A stretch of 64,000 bases of DNA from Hippasteria phrygiana (taxonomy: Eukaryota > Echinodermata > Asteroidea > Valvatida > Goniasteridae): assembly GCA_037893225.1 (NCBI GenBank), contig JAZGUH010000155.1, positions 1,921,001 through 1,985,000 of the forward strand, in the 5' to 3' direction. Below the pieces are notes generated by a model. The model did not search any database. It had not been told where the DNA came from and was given only the letters and a program-made list of their open reading frames with translations. This document shows positions 1 to 11,890 of this stretch, piece after piece. The stretch's first letter is position 1. Each line of letters opens with the position of its first letter. Made by a program: the position numbers and the translations under genes.

Positions 1-1912
1 CTTTGGAAGGGGCTGGCTTTTTAAAGGGGGACAAACCATTTTTTGCCTGTATCATAGACACAAACAGGAATTGATTAGACTGTTAAGACCCCTCAATTGC
101 AGTTCATTCAGTTGCTTAGAAATTGCCTCTGAAGATAGAGTGGTACAATGTACTGGCAATATGTCCCACTAAAATTGCCTGATTTGGGGGGTCACAATAC
201 AAGTTGAACAGGCTACCATTGATATATTGAATGGAATTTTGATTTTTCTGTTTGAGCATGAAATGACCCAATTTAAAGTGGACCTGGATTTAAACAGTGG
301 TGTTTTCCTTCTACACAGCCTCCACAGCAGCCTTGGGGACAGAGAGACGTACATGTCATGCTGCATCATCTCCTGTAAATGAGCAGTGCCCATCATTAGT
401 GCAAGGTGAGAAAGCCTTTCTGTTGGCAGTTCTAAAACATCGATGTTTTGTTTTGTTTTGGTTGTTTGGTTGCTTAACCCCTTGATGAGCCCGGGTATTT
501 ATTTTCCAGCCAAGCGAAACTGAAACGAGAGGCTTGTGAAGCCAAGCATACTGTATACAATAGCCCAACAATATCCCACGAGCACGAGTGGAACACAGAA
601 TAATGTAATGCGTCTGTGTCCGAGTGGCATACGGGACACGGACGTACTACATTGTCCGTGTTCCATGAGCACGAGTGGGATAACAAATTTATCTTCAAGC
701 AAACTTGACACACAGTAAAGATGAAACACGCACGGCGCTGTTTGCCTGATTGCCTAGGACAACCTAAAATTTGTCTGGGCAGTCCAGTGGACCAACACTA
801 GTTGCATGCTGGGCAACCTATATCCAAATTTACATTGTAAATATTTTCCATTATAAAATCACAACTCTGGTCCAACCAAATTTCAATTGTAAAAGGATGT
901 TTTAAACATTAAAACAGCTACCTACAGTACACTGGTTCCCACCACTACAGCAAGAATAATAATGAAAGGGGCGGGGGAGCCAGCATGGCGCAAATCTTTA
1001 ATAAGGGAATAATTATGTATTACGAATAAATATGGTATTAAAAAGGTCCATTTAAGACCGGCTTGGGTCATGGTCGCCGATAATGACCCTCACCTTCAGC
1101 TTGGGCTATTATTGGTGTCCAGTCCCCTAGCCAATCGTAAATGTTTAAAACTGGCCAAGCACATATTTATTCCCATTCTAAATACCTTTCCGTTTCAAAA
1201 ATCATAAATTATAAATTTCTAACGATTTTGTTCAACCTGACCAACCGACCCTATTTTTGAAACCGACATGTAAATGAAAGCGGAATTCTTTTTACATTTT
1301 TTGTTGGGGGGGGGGATGGAAGATCTTGTCATTTCCTTGGCAGTTATTCTCTCTGCTAGAATGGATACAATAAATCGAGGGTTATACAAACGTAGGTCAA
1401 TGGATATGTCATGTTTTGCTTGTGAGGACCAGTTGCCACTTTCTAATTTGAAATCGGTGCAGATGCCAAGTAGCGGAATCGGAAAAGTAAGATGATCTAG
1501 GCCTCATTTATTCAGTTGCATCTATAGTGCTGCAGCCAAACCGAACTGAACTAACAATGGTCGAACATGGCCTTCCAAACCGACCCAAACCGAACCGAAA
1601 TTTTCGGTTCGGAAGTTCGTGCACATATTGATAGCGCTGGGAATGCATGCGATGATTGGACCAAATTATACGCACACGGGCAGCACTGATCATTGAATTT
1701 ATGTGTTGAATTTAGCAGGTTTGGACTCGATCACATGTATATATGTACCGCGTAAATTATATTAGCCCAGGTATCGCATGCAATGAAGACATACGATAGA
1801 TTTTAATTAGCCTTTTCAATCCAGGAAGGTAAGAAAAGACATGATGTAACAATCATAAAAGGCCATGTGAGTTTGCAACCCTCCCCGCCTAAAAAATGTA
1901 GTGTGCTCGAAC
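1..1912. repeat. Segmental duplication block A, copy 1
   Basis: This block is repeated, with small differences, at 7152-11890. The match runs through the exon at 319-405, a foldback-like stretch near 1004-1180 and a G-tract at 1306-1315. The copy here lacks the two large insertions found in copy 2, so it preserves their empty target sites near 96-97 and 1854-1861. A difference around 1594-1735 (extra sequence here, missing in copy 2) shows that the copies have diverged. Boundaries are approximate because the block runs off the left edge of the window. Confidence 0.9.
319..405 (+). other. Putative symmetric (phase 1-1) coding exon, copy 1
   Basis: A pyrimidine-rich acceptor ending CTACACAG precedes position 319 and a donor GTGAGA follows 405. 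The 87-nt interval is open in one frame and reads STAALGTERR... ending PSLVQ. It takes two bases at its 5' edge and leaves one at its 3' edge, so both flanking introns would be phase 1 and the exon can be skipped or duplicated without a frameshift. An almost identical exon lies at 9182-9268, and a different exon with the same phase and a similar ending lies at 2379-2450. The product is not recognised. This could be part of a host gene rich in Ser/Thr/Pro linker exons. It is supported only by splice signals and the open frame. Confidence 0.4.
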
Positions 1913-1928
1913 CTTATCAATTGTTCCT

Positions 1929-1950
1929 CCCCCCCCCCCCCCCCCCCCCC
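1929..1950 (+). repeat. Poly-C tract
   Basis: 22 consecutive C residues just right of the duplicated block. Slippage-prone and unlikely to be assembled reliably. Confidence 0.95.
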
Positions 1951-2378
1951 ACCCACAGCCGGCTGTCCCACCTGTGATGTGGGACTTGTCACTTTAAAAG
2001 TGGCCAAATGTCCGAACCTGGGTCACTATTTTCCTCAACCAAAGTAAAGGCCCGACTTTTATGTCCACTCAGTAATATTAACAAGCAAAGTTTTCTTGTC
2101 AGAAGTTTATTTGAACCTACCTACATGTGCAGGTGCCACAAAATGCTGAATAAAAATTTCCTCGGGACGATGTGCACAAATTTAGGGTCAAGGGTTGGCA
2201 ACATAATTTTTCTTTTGGTATCCCCCATACTTTTTTTCGGATAAAAAAGATTAAGGCTCGTCTGCATGATTTTCTAGGGTTGTTCAGGTAACTGTAAGAA
2301 ACAGATTATTTTCTTCGGCCTTAGTGCTTATACACGTAGGCAACTCATGATAGATTCACTTGAATGTTCCTCCACCAG

Positions 2379-2450
2379 CATTCAAAGCTCCGTCAACATC
2401 AACTCGCCTGTCAACCCCTGCACAGGGTCCATCATCACTGATTAGTCAAG
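2379..2450 (+). other. Putative phase 1-1 exon, Ser/Thr/Pro-rich
   Basis: The acceptor TCCACCAG precedes 2379 and a strong donor GTGAGT follows 2450. The 72-nt interval is open and reads FKAPSTSTRLSTPAQG then PSSLISQ. Its phase (two bases in, one base out) and its ending (SSLISQ before the donor) match those of the 319-405 exon (PSLVQ). Both may therefore belong to one host gene transcribed rightward. No domain is recognised and no flanking exon could be assigned with confidence. Confidence 0.35.
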
Positions 2451-3887
2451 GTGAGTGGCACTGAATCTCATTTGGCACATTCTGTGAACAGACACGTTTA
2501 AATGCTGTCCCAAAGTCGTGGCATTGACATTCGAGGGTTGAAAATTCTTCCTACTAAATATAGCATATAGCATGTAAACAGACCTTGCCACTGGCGCTAC
2601 ACACATGCTCGTGGGGACGACACTGTGCAGTGTATGTCCATCGAAGCGAGGTCGCGCAATGTGCATTTCCATACATGTCTTAATTATGCAAAACGAAAGG
2701 TCACGTGTATGCAAATAAGAAAACTTTTAGCCAATGAGAAGTGTTGCCCTGACGTGGGGATGCTGTGTTCTCAGCAGGAAACGCCCATTTTTCGCCACTC
2801 TGTCACAGCCATTTAAAGTGTGTGGAGCATTGATTTATTCCTCTTGATTTATTTCCCCACCATCACCCCAAGACCCCCATTCATTATATATTTTCATGTT
2901 GGAATAAGAGCCATGAGTTTAGCACTGTTCATTATGCAACTGGCCTTTGCTGTATCAGCTTGGTGATGTCTCAGCAATCCTTCCATAATAGACCGTGTAA
3001 GTCTCGCACATATAAAGGTCATGATTGAACTTCCGGGCACCTCCGAGCCGCCGGCTATAGGACTTTTATGTTTGGAAGATCTGAACCATGAAACGGCCAT
3101 AAACATTGATGATAAATTCAAAATTAATTTTACAATATATGAAAACATGCATGACTGTCTTAATTATTGAAGAAAAGTATGAACAAATGTTTGACCTGAG
3201 CGTCAGGTTGCAAAGTGATTGGCTTATTGTCAGGAAGAGAAAGCCCGGCCCTCAAAACCCTGTACTGCATCCTCTGGCGCTGCGGTCGTAAGTAAACGTA
3301 TGCGACAACTGCCTTATACTGCATATGGTCTACGCTATTAAGACTGGCGCGTGAACCACCAGAACAATGGCAAATGACGTTATGTATGACGTACTAGACT
3401 TTTTCGTTCTCCTTTTCCCTAATTAGATATATCGTTCACATTTTGTAAATGAAAATGAAAAATAATATTTTGCTAAAAGTTTTTATCTACCTTTTAATTA
3501 TAATAAACAGCGTCAAAAAATATTATTTCAAGAAAACCACTTGCTTTACACATTGAAGCTCATATTCGAGGTGCCTGGAAGTTCAGTTTCTCGTAAACTT
3601 TTGTATGTTCTCGAGGTCAACTTACACGATGTGTTTTCCTGTTTTGGCATAATGGAATAGTCCTAGCGGATTACACAGCAATTTTTGACAGAAAAAAAGA
3701 CAGCCAGCAACTTATTTCTTTGTGTGTATACATGTACATATCATTGGAAAAACTGACCTGCACTTTTTATTTGTAAATCTGTGTACTTTATATTATAGTG
3801 CTCTCCATTCCCAAGAGGCTATATACATGATATTCCTGACTAAATGCGCAACATTAGTGGAAAACATAAACTAGTACAACACTGTTT
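2451..3887. other. Spacer with no recognised gene
   Basis: AT-rich sequence with scattered short ORFs in all frames. None shows a domain, codon bias or convincing splice borders. It could be intron of the gene suggested by the exons at 319 and 2379. Confidence 0.5.
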
Positions 3888-5625
3888 CAAGGCTGCAGTT
3901 TAGAACCGTTTACACGGTGAACCGACCGTTTAAACGGTTACACGGTTAAATTGTTCCGTTTCGGTTAACCGTAATCCAATTTTTAAAAATCGACCTTTCC
4001 TTTTTGGAGCACAGAGAACGGGAAAAAATAAATCAAGTTGCTGGTGAGCACAAATACACAAAATCTTTTGAAGATTCGAATGACCGAGAACCCGAATGCC
4101 AAATGTTTTCAATGTCTTGATAGATTTCCCGATGTTTAATAGTGATTGTCCCCTTCTTATTAAATGCCGCCTTTGTGTTGCGTTTCTAAGAACCGAGGGT
4201 GGTGTGGATGGCATTATATTACTGCTTAAAACATCAAAGGATGGACAGCGGAACCGATGGTGAGATACTGAGCCATTGCCGCCCCTGGCATAGTGTAGAA
4301 TGTTTGTGTGTGTAATGATTACCATTATTGTGAGAAATGCATTAAAACAAAATAATGTGATTGGCTATTAAGTCTTGAACCCTACACACGACGGGTGGTG
4401 TCAGCCATGAATGGTGACTCTCCGACCCTTAACTTTGCAAAGGAATCAAAGATAATATTTGCTTGAGGCTTCTTTACGTTTTCGAAACAGTGGACTTTAT
4501 AGTCACAGTGCTGAGGATAAAAATTCAAGATACAAATTCCTTTTACCAACAAACTTTGAACAAATCATTTCAAAATAATTTAAAATCATTTCAAATAGCT
4601 TTTTCTCTGCAGCAAACATTCTCTAAAAACAGATTAAATGACAAGTTAATGGTTAATCATTGCAATTTTTGTTTTTGAAGTGCCTTATGCATATTTAAAT
4701 TTATGCAAATAGCTATAGTAAACAAAATTGCAGACTGCTAATCTATAACATAACGGCAGTGGGGTGGCAGAATTTATGACCCCTGACTTATGGTTTCACA
4801 AAATAATAGATTCTAGTCAACAAAAACTGAATCAGCAGATCTTGGTACATGTATTTTTTTAAAACAAAATTACCCATGCATTGGGTATACGTTGTTTTGA
4901 GTCTGAGGGTAGTAAATACTATGTGTGCAATGTTGCACGAAGGCCAATTGGGGCCTAGTGCAGGCATTATAAAACTGTAAAAAAAAATTCCCACTGCCAA
5001 TCGTCTTGATGCATCATGATTGGTTAGATTCTACATGGGCCCTCTACTATGTGGGACGAGGGCCAATCGGGCCTTGATTTTGGGCGCACGGAATCTGTGC
5101 ACGCCCAATGAAGCTTGATGCATTTGTGAAAGATGATTGGTTAGATTTGGGCATGAACCGACCACGATGTTCGGCGACAGCCAATGGGGTTAGGCGGACG
5201 ATGAAGAATGTTTTCCATGTGCTTGCCAGCTTTTGCTGAGTGTGCACCGTACCAGCGCATCATGAATTCATAATTAGTTAAATTTGGGCACGGGCCGTCT
5301 ATATGATGTTGGGGGTAGGTCATCACAGTCAACAAAACTTATCACGTGCTCGTCCGTATTAGAGTGAATTAATTTGGCATCGTTGTCGGCGTTGTGGGGG
5401 CAGGGGAATTTTGCTCACCCGTTCATGATGTTACTGTCTTAATTAGCGGTGTGTGATCGATTTCTGCCAATTACGTGGTAACAAAATTAGGTTACGAACC
5501 ACGACTTCCCCATACTTGTTTTTCTTTGTTTACACAAAAGAACATTGGTTTCGGTTAACCGCAAACCGTAACCATAAAACAAACGGTTACATGGATAATT
5601 TTAAAACCAGGAACTTGCAGCCTTA
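3888..5625. mobile_element. Candidate hAT-like nonautonomous element
   Basis: The left edge reads AAGGCTGCAGTTTAG and the right edge, reverse-complemented, reads AAGGCTGCAAGTT, giving a terminal inverted repeat of about a dozen bases. Inside both ends are clustered copies of the motif CGGTTAACCG/AACGGTTACA (3905-3975 and 5550-5590), which look like subterminal transposase-binding repeats. No transposase ORF is visible. The flanks (ACTGTTTC and ACTCTGTT) are similar but are not an exact 8-bp duplication, so the class is a guess. Confidence 0.35.
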
Positions 5626-5759
5626 CTCTGTTTATTCATTTATGTTCTCGAATGCATTTTATTACATGTATTCACATCTGATTAAATGTGCAACATTGGT
5701 GGAAAGATATGCTATTGCTCTGATAATGTCTTTTCAACTGCATACATGTACATTGTATG

Positions 5760-5875
5760 TTTCGGGTCGGGTGTGCCCATGTTTCATTTTCGGGCCTGGT
5801 GTGCCCATAATGTTTTGGGTCTGGTGACATGTGTTACATGTACATGTTATGGGTCAGGTGTGTCCACTAAAATTG
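5760..5875 (+). repeat. Short degenerate minisatellite
   Basis: Four imperfect units built on GGGTCNGGTGTGCCCAT, spaced about 26-36 bases apart, interleaved with ACATGTACATG words. Local tandem growth. No coding meaning is seen. Confidence 0.6.
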
Positions 5876-5886
5876 ATTGTCTTTAA

Positions 5887-6099
5887 CCCTTTGCGCACGG
5901 ATGACGCCAAATGGCGCAAACAAACAAAAACCAGTGCCAGATCAGGCCGGGATGACGCCTGTGGTTTCTATTTGTGCAGTTTCAATCCATTGTTGGATTA
6001 TTGTGTATGTCACGCTTGACTGCACAAGCACATTGTGGCAGTTTTGCTTGGCTGCACAGGCCGGCCTGGTGCCTCACTACGAATACCGCACTCAAGGGG
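5887..6099. mobile_element. piggyBac-like MITE flanked by TTAA
   Basis: The 213-bp element begins CCCTTTGCGCACGG and ends with the inverted counterpart CCGCACTCAAGGGG. TTAA sits immediately outside both ends (5883-5886 and 6100-6103). A TTAA duplication and CCC-type termini are the pattern of piggyBac-derived miniature elements. No transposase is encoded, and the ORFs that cross it are accidental. Confidence 0.7.
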
Positions 6100-6103
6100 T
6101 TAA

Positions 6104-7151
6104 AGGTAGTATGCAACATTTGCAATAATTTTAAAAACAAAAACTACAGAAATATTACGAAATACCATACTATGGAAGTCTCAAAGCATCCTGTGAAATC
6201 ATAGCACATGGTGCGCTGTCGTTTTCAAGATAAGTGGATATTATATCAGCTGACAATCGTTGGAAATAGTCTTGTTTCCCGACCTGATAATTCTCTGACG
6301 TCTATAAATAGCTCTGTTTTTTGTTTAAGGTATGGTCAGGGAACTAGACTTCTGTTTTCCCAGCATCTGTCATGTCTGTGAACACAGAACTCCAAACAGG
6401 TCTAGCAGGCTATAAAATACTAACCCCCAAATCCATTTATTTCTGAAAATTACAGCAAAAAGAAATGGTGTATACTACCTTTAATGAACCGGATTGCCAT
6501 TACAATCGGTCTCCAGCTATACAATTCTTTGGCTGTGGCATAAATTAAGCTACAAAACGGAAGAACTTTTGTTTCTTATTTGAGTTGTATAATCCAATTT
6601 AAAAGTTACATGTACCTCTACTACGCTGTCAGTAATTTTAGAAATTTCTGTTCAATATAAATAAACTCAATTTTCTGAATACATGTGTGATGCAGAAGGG
6701 TTGTTTTTTTCCGGAAGCATTTGAGAACTGAGGACAGTTAATTTGTTGCATCAGGGCAGGGCTTTCCATTGCACGGTGAAGCAAATTTTGCTCTCCTGAT
6801 CCATTTAGTAAATTTGGCTGACTGGAATCTTTCATGGTTCCTTGGGTAAGCTAACAAGAAAAAAATATAACTATATTTTGTGTCTAAATGAATTTTTCTG
6901 CCCTTAAGTAAAATGTTGGCAATTTTAATGGTTTTGACATTTTAAGGGCCGATTTCTCATGATTTTGACTGATATAAAAGAATTTGATTTCGAAATTTTC
7001 CTTCAATTTTTAGGAGATAAAAATCAGCCCCTCAGTCATGTTGTTAGACATTAGACAAACACGTTTTTTCTCCCATAATATACCCATGATCATCTCTTCA
7101 TGCAATTAGGCTGTTAAAGTACATGAACTTGAGTGACTTTTGTGGCTGACC
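6104..7151. other. Spacer with no recognised gene
   Basis: AT-rich sequence with no domain-bearing ORF, tRNA or clear element termini seen. Confidence 0.5.
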
Positions 7152-7585
7152 CCTTTGGAAGAGGCTGGCTTTTTAAAGGAGGACAAGTCTTAGACCATTT
7201 TTGCCTGTATCATAGACACAAGCAGAAATTGATTAGACTATTAAGACCCCTCAATAAGCCTTTTGTGCGTTGATTTGCATAGATCCTTGTACCCCGTCTT
7301 CGCTCAATCTAAGATACACAGTGTGCGCCGGTCGTGCCAGACTTATCATTAATATGCATGTCAGTACCATTGTTGCTAGACCACGTGATTCGGGGCAAGC
7401 CGCAACGTGGCGACGCACTGCCAGTGGTGGTTTCCCTGTCTGGTATCTGGAACTACCGCTGGGTGAAACAGTGCACGATAGAGATTGTCACCACTCTAAA
7501 ACACAACAACCGCTCGAATCGTTACAGTACATGTTGTATGTTCTTCTCGAAACGCAGCCTATTTTTAGCAATTATAGTTTCTTTA

Positions 7586-7861
7586 ATGGATAACAACTTC
7601 GAAGGTTGGAACGTGAAGAAACTGCAGAACTTTCTTCAAGAGAGAGGGGTTTCAATAACGGGTTACCTGAAGAAAGAACTGGTTGAACTGTGCAAGTGCG
7701 TGGCCAATCTGAAATTGACAACTGACCCGAATCTTTCAAGCCCCAACTTGAAGGAGACTCTTGACAAAAGATTGAAAGACACTGGCTGCACATTTTCCGA
7801 CCCATTTAATCTTCCTGGATTCACGAAGGATTTCTCGAATATACCAGATTTCGGACTATAA
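7586..7861 (+). pseudogene. SAP-domain N-terminal fragment of ISL2EU accessory protein
   Basis: Starting at the ATG at 7586, the 91-residue reading opens with a SAP-like helix-extended loop-helix (about residues 7-38; WNVKKLQNFLQERGV, then GYLKKELVELC). Such a fold binds DNA. It continues with a family-typical stretch (FTKDFSNIP) before a stop. One base over, the frame continues DYNDVFDYLI, which resembles the expected continuation, so a frameshift probably created the stop at 7859. I chose this Met, not the upstream one at 7334, because the SAP domain begins right after it. In ISL2EU-type proteins this module precedes a YqaJ-like exonuclease domain, which is missing here. The protein family is recalled, not searched. 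Confidence 0.6.
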
Positions 7862-8304
7862 CGATGTCTTCGATTATTTGATTTGTTTTTGAGCGGATTA
7901 CGACCGGCGAAAACTTATTCGTAAATATACAAAAACAATTTCTGCAAGACCAGTCACTTATGTAAAAACCGATAATGAGACCTTGCTCAACAGAATCTTT
8001 CTTCATCCAACCTTTCCCACAAATAAGAAAAGAATGGAAAGAGAGATTTTGTTGATGCCTTTTAACAACCCCCACCCTCCCTACCCCCTAAACGAACTTT
8101 GACTCACTGCGGCTATTTCCTGAGATTATAAAAAAATAAGATAAACTGATCATTCCTTGAATTTTGCCTGCACACACCGGTTCTTTCTTTCTTGCTATTT
8201 TCAAAATTTAAAATGCACTTCATCTTGTAAAAGAAGAAGAAGTTCAACCAAAATGAACAATCGGTTAACCAAGGCCCTGAAACAAAAAGTTCCATCACAT
8301 TGAC

Positions 8305-8661
8305 TCAAAATCGTAACACATAGTCTGCATGTATGATTATGCCCCTCCCAATAAAAACAAAAACAAAATTGTTCATCTCCACCGCGCTAGATGTCGAAGC
8401 TGGTATTGGGTCGGTGTAGTCATCTGTTGGCCCATTGCCACCGACGAAATGTTTGGAGCAAATGTAAGTATTGTAAGTTACATTCTCCGCCAAAAAGCCT
8501 TTTCTGGAGCAGTTTTTTATCCAACGGAGACACTTCTCACGGTTCGACTTCGGCTTCGGAAAAGGTAGCCACCAAACGCCATTCATGTGGGGACGGTCCG
8601 AAAAGCGCGAGTCGCTGTTGCATGTTCCGTAAGAATAGTGCTTCTTCGCAGGCATTCTCAA
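8305..8661 (-). pseudogene. THAP-domain exon of the ISL2EU element
   Basis: Reading leftward from the right end of the transposon, residues 3-90 form a THAP zinc-finger domain: TCNSDSRFSDRPHM, then WWLPFPKPK, EKCLRWIKNC, YICSKHF and a DPIPA motif near the domain end. THAP domains bind element termini in several transposase families. The first zinc ligand, normally a Cys five residues before the Cys of TCNSD, is a Tyr here (HYSYGTC), so this copy should not fold normally. After about PIPAST the reading becomes non-homologous, as expected beyond an exon edge or a deletion. The internal Met at 8655 is the likelier start because the domain begins MPAKK. Confidence 0.7.
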
Positions 8662-9181
8662 GCACTAAATCCCACAAATGTCGTATTTTATGTTAATGTC
8701 TAGATTCTAACAATAACCAGTACATGTACTAGAGTCTGAAAAAATCTGCGTGGAAATTTATCGTTTTAAAGTGACAAGAAACGTATGAATCGCGTACATG
8801 TACTTCGGTCACGGCAAGTGGACACGTATGCGATATGCATTGACATTGTGTCTGCACGCGCGTATGCGAGAAAGCTTGCCCCGAATCACGTGTCGTGGCA
8901 ACAATCACTACGCAGCGGGGTCAAAGTATGGGTCACTCGCAAAAGGCTTATTGCAGTTCATTCAGTTGCTTAGAAATTGCCTCTGAAGATAGAGTGGTAC
9001 ATGTACAATGTACTGGCAATATGTCCCACTAAAATTGCCTGATTTGGGGGGGGGTCACAATACAAGTTGAACAGGCTACCATTGATATATTGAATGGAAT
9101 TTAGATTTTTCTGTTTGAGCATGAAATGACCCAATTTAAAGTGGACCTGGATTTAAACAGTGGTGTTTTCCTTCTACACAG

Positions 9182-9268
9182 CCTCCAAAGCAGCCTTGGG
9201 GACAGAGAGACGTACATGTCATGCTGCATCATCTCCTGTAAATGAGCAGTGCCCATCATTAGTGCAAG
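9182..9268 (+). other. Putative symmetric exon, copy 2
   Basis: Same acceptor and donor as the exon at 319-405 and the same length (87 nt) and phase. It lies in the second copy of block A. One base differs near its start (CCTCCAAAG against CCTCCACAG), changing Thr to Lys while leaving the frame open. If the host gene is real, the block duplication gave it a second in-frame copy of this exon. Confidence 0.4.
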
Positions 9269-10163
9269 GTGAGAAAGCCTTTCTGTTGGCAGTTCTAAAA
9301 CATCGATGTTTTGTTTTGGTTGTTTGGTTGCTTAACCCCTTGATGAGCCCGGGTATTTATTTTCCAGCCAAGCGAAACTGAAACGAGAGGCTTGTGAAGC
9401 CAAGCATACTGTATACAATAGCCCACCAATATCCCACGAGCGCGAGTGGAACACAGAATAATGTAATGCGTCTGTGTCCGAGTGGCATACGGGACACGGA
9501 CGTACTACATTGTCCGAGTTCCATGAGCACGAGTAGGATAACAAATTTATCTTCAAGCAAACTTGACACACAGTAAAGATGAAACACGCACGGCGCTGTT
9601 TGCCTGATTGCCTAGGACAACCTAAAATTTGTCTGGGCAGTCCAGTGGACCAACACTAGTTGCATGCTGGGCAACATATATCCAAATTTACATTGTAAAT
9701 ATTTTCCATTATAAAATCACAACTCCGGTCCAACCAAATTTCAATTGTAAAAGGATGTTTTAAACATTAAAACAGCTACCTACAGTACACTGGTTCCCAC
9801 CACTACAGCAAGAATAATAATGAAAGGGGCGGGGGAGCCAGCATGGCGAAAATCTTTAATAAGGGAATAATTATGTGTTAAGAATAAATATGGTATTAAA
9901 AAGGTCCATTTAAGACCGGCTTGGGGCATGGTCGCGGATAATGACCCTCACCTTTAGCTTTGGCTATTATTGGTGTCCAGTCCCCTAGCCAATCGTAAAT
10001 GTTTAAAACTGGCCAAGCACATATTTATTCCCATTCTAAATACCTTTCCGTTTAAAAAGTCATAAATTATAAATTTCTAACGATTTTGTTCAACCTGACC
10101 AACCGACCCTATTTTTGAAACCGACATGTAAATGAAAGCGGAATTCTTTTTACATTTTTTGTT

Positions 10164-10182
10164 GGGGGGGGGGGGGGGGGGG
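10164..10182 (+). repeat. Poly-G tract
   Basis: 19 G residues. The paralogous tract at 1306-1315 has 10, so the length changed after duplication. Confidence 0.9.
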
Positions 10183-10610
10183 ATGGAAGATCTTGTCATT
10201 TCCTTGGCAGTTATTCTCTCTGCTAGAATGGATACAATAAATCGAGGGTTATACAAACGTAGGTCAATGGATATGTCATGTTTTGCTTGTGAGGACCAGT
10301 TGCCACTTTCTAATTTGAAATCGGTGCAGATGCCAAGTACCGGAATCGGAAAAGTAAGATGATCTAGGCCTCATTTATTCAGTTGCATCTATAGTGCTGC
10401 AGCCAAACCGAACTGAACTAAAAATGGCCGAACATGGCTTTCCGAACCAACCCAAACTGAACCGAAATTGGACTTAATGACATGTATATGTACCGCGTAA
10501 ATTATATTAGCCCAGGTATAGCATGCAATGAAGACGGACGATAGATTTTAATTAGCCTTTTCAATCCAGGAAGGTAAGAAAAGACATGATGTAAGTAACA
10601 ATCATAAAAG

Positions 10611-11837
10611 TAGGTATAACACCCTAATTTTAAACAATTGTCTAAATGTATCAAGTTATACATCAAAATGAAGCTCTTGCTGAGAGAGGATCAGTGGTGT
10701 AATTTGTTTTTGAATATCTCTTTTTGCGTTATACTCCTTTAAACTTTATAAAAAATTTACTTTGTGTGCCGCTAATTTGACCATAAAGGCATTTGCGGTA
10801 GCCCATTTCATAAAAGTTATGTAAATATGTCAATTTATATATCAAAATGAAGCTACTAATGTGAGGAATTCAGGGATGTTATTTTCAGCAAACAGCCGTT
10901 GGATATCGAGCCCCGAGGCGCGCGTAGTGCCGCTGGCTGATAATCGATCGGAAAACATCGTTCATGTTCAAAAATCCACTCCATTACTTTGTACACAGCT
11001 GGTTTGTGCATGCACCGATTTGCACGAAAAATTCATTTTTTTTTTCGGGTTTAACTTGATCATATTCTCATTTTGAGAGGATCAAAAGCTGCATGAATGA
11101 CTGCTCTACAGTTCAAGGCGAGTGTTTAGTTGATATATTCAGGGAAACGGAAGATATCGGCAAGATCTTAAATGACCCTTACCTACCCTATAGGATTCCT
11201 TCCAGCTCTAATGGCGAATCTTGAGCCTAGAGCTGGAATTTTCAAGCTAGTTCTAGGGGAAGTTAGCGATGTTTTTCACAGAAAATGTGCGTTGATATTG
11301 CTCAAAAACAGTCCAGACAATGTACTAATGTACTAATGTGTGAATCCAAGGCGGGGTCATTGGTTTTATGTCACAACTTTTTTTTGATAAAAATGCCGAA
11401 AATATTACGTTTTCTTACCCTTCAGATGAGTCTTCGTCCGTATTGAATAGCTCGATATCTCAATGTGATCGCGTTTCACACATTGACCTTTCAACTTTCA
11501 TCAAAATCTCCAAGAAACTCACGAACAAACGAGATTTAAACGAGATTTAAACGAGACCTCCAAACGCGGTCAGAGTTAAAAAATCACCTGAAGTCGGCAA
11601 TTCCTGGAAGTCGCACGCGAAAAGTCGTCTTCAAAAACACGCACATTTTTGGATAACTGTTCTATCAATAATCTCACTAAAGATCTTAAATTGAAGAGTA
11701 AGTATTACTCTACATTACTGGGTCATTTTATGTCTAAATTTGGGACCGTTTGGGCGTTATCCGTTTCCAAAAATTTCTCTTTTTACGTGGTGGCACATAG
11801 GCAAATGTCTTAACTGGCGTTTACGTGTTATAGCTAA
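10611..11837. mobile_element. Unclassified nonautonomous DNA element with 5-bp TSD
   Basis: The left end TAGGTATAACAC is mirrored at the right end by GTGTTATAGCTA (11 of 12 matching). The empty site in block A copy 1 (1855-1864, CATAAAAGGCC) shows that AAAAG was duplicated on insertion. The interior carries direct repeats of AAACGAGATTT near 11529-11555 and only short ORFs. Superfamily is unknown: the 5-bp duplication and TAG terminus do not fit a class I can name with confidence. Confidence 0.6.
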
Positions 11838-11890
11838 AAAAGGCCATGTGAGTTTGCAACCCTCCCCCGCCTAAAAAATGTAGTGTGCTC

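Larger units (their letters stand above)
7256..8949. mobile_element. Internally deleted ISL2EU-type DNA transposon
   Basis: The ends are AAGCCTTTTG (left) and its inverse CAAAAGGCTT (right), extended by a short imperfect match. The dinucleotide AT is duplicated at 7254-7255 and 8950-8951, while the unoccupied copy of this site at 96-97 has a single AT. An AT duplication is the known signature of the ISL2EU group (Harbinger-related). Autonomous ISL2EU elements are described with a YqaJ-nuclease accessory protein and a THAP-bearing protein. Here a SAP ORF reads in from the left end and a THAP ORF from the right end, facing each other. The YqaJ and transposase cores are absent, so the element looks like a deletion derivative that kept both N-terminal exons. 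Confidence 0.75.
7152..11890. repeat. Segmental duplication block A, copy 2 with insertions
   Basis: Matches 1-1912 in order: 7152-7255 corresponds to 1-97, 8950-10610 to 96-1861, and 11838-11890 to 1861-1912. Two insertions, 7256-8949 and 10611-11837, interrupt the alignment cleanly. The G-tract is 19 bases here against 10 in copy 1. Confidence 0.9.

Noticed and set aside
474..510. TTAACCCCTTGATGAGCC as a piggyBac MITE end
   Set aside because: No inverted partner with TTAA was found within a plausible distance.
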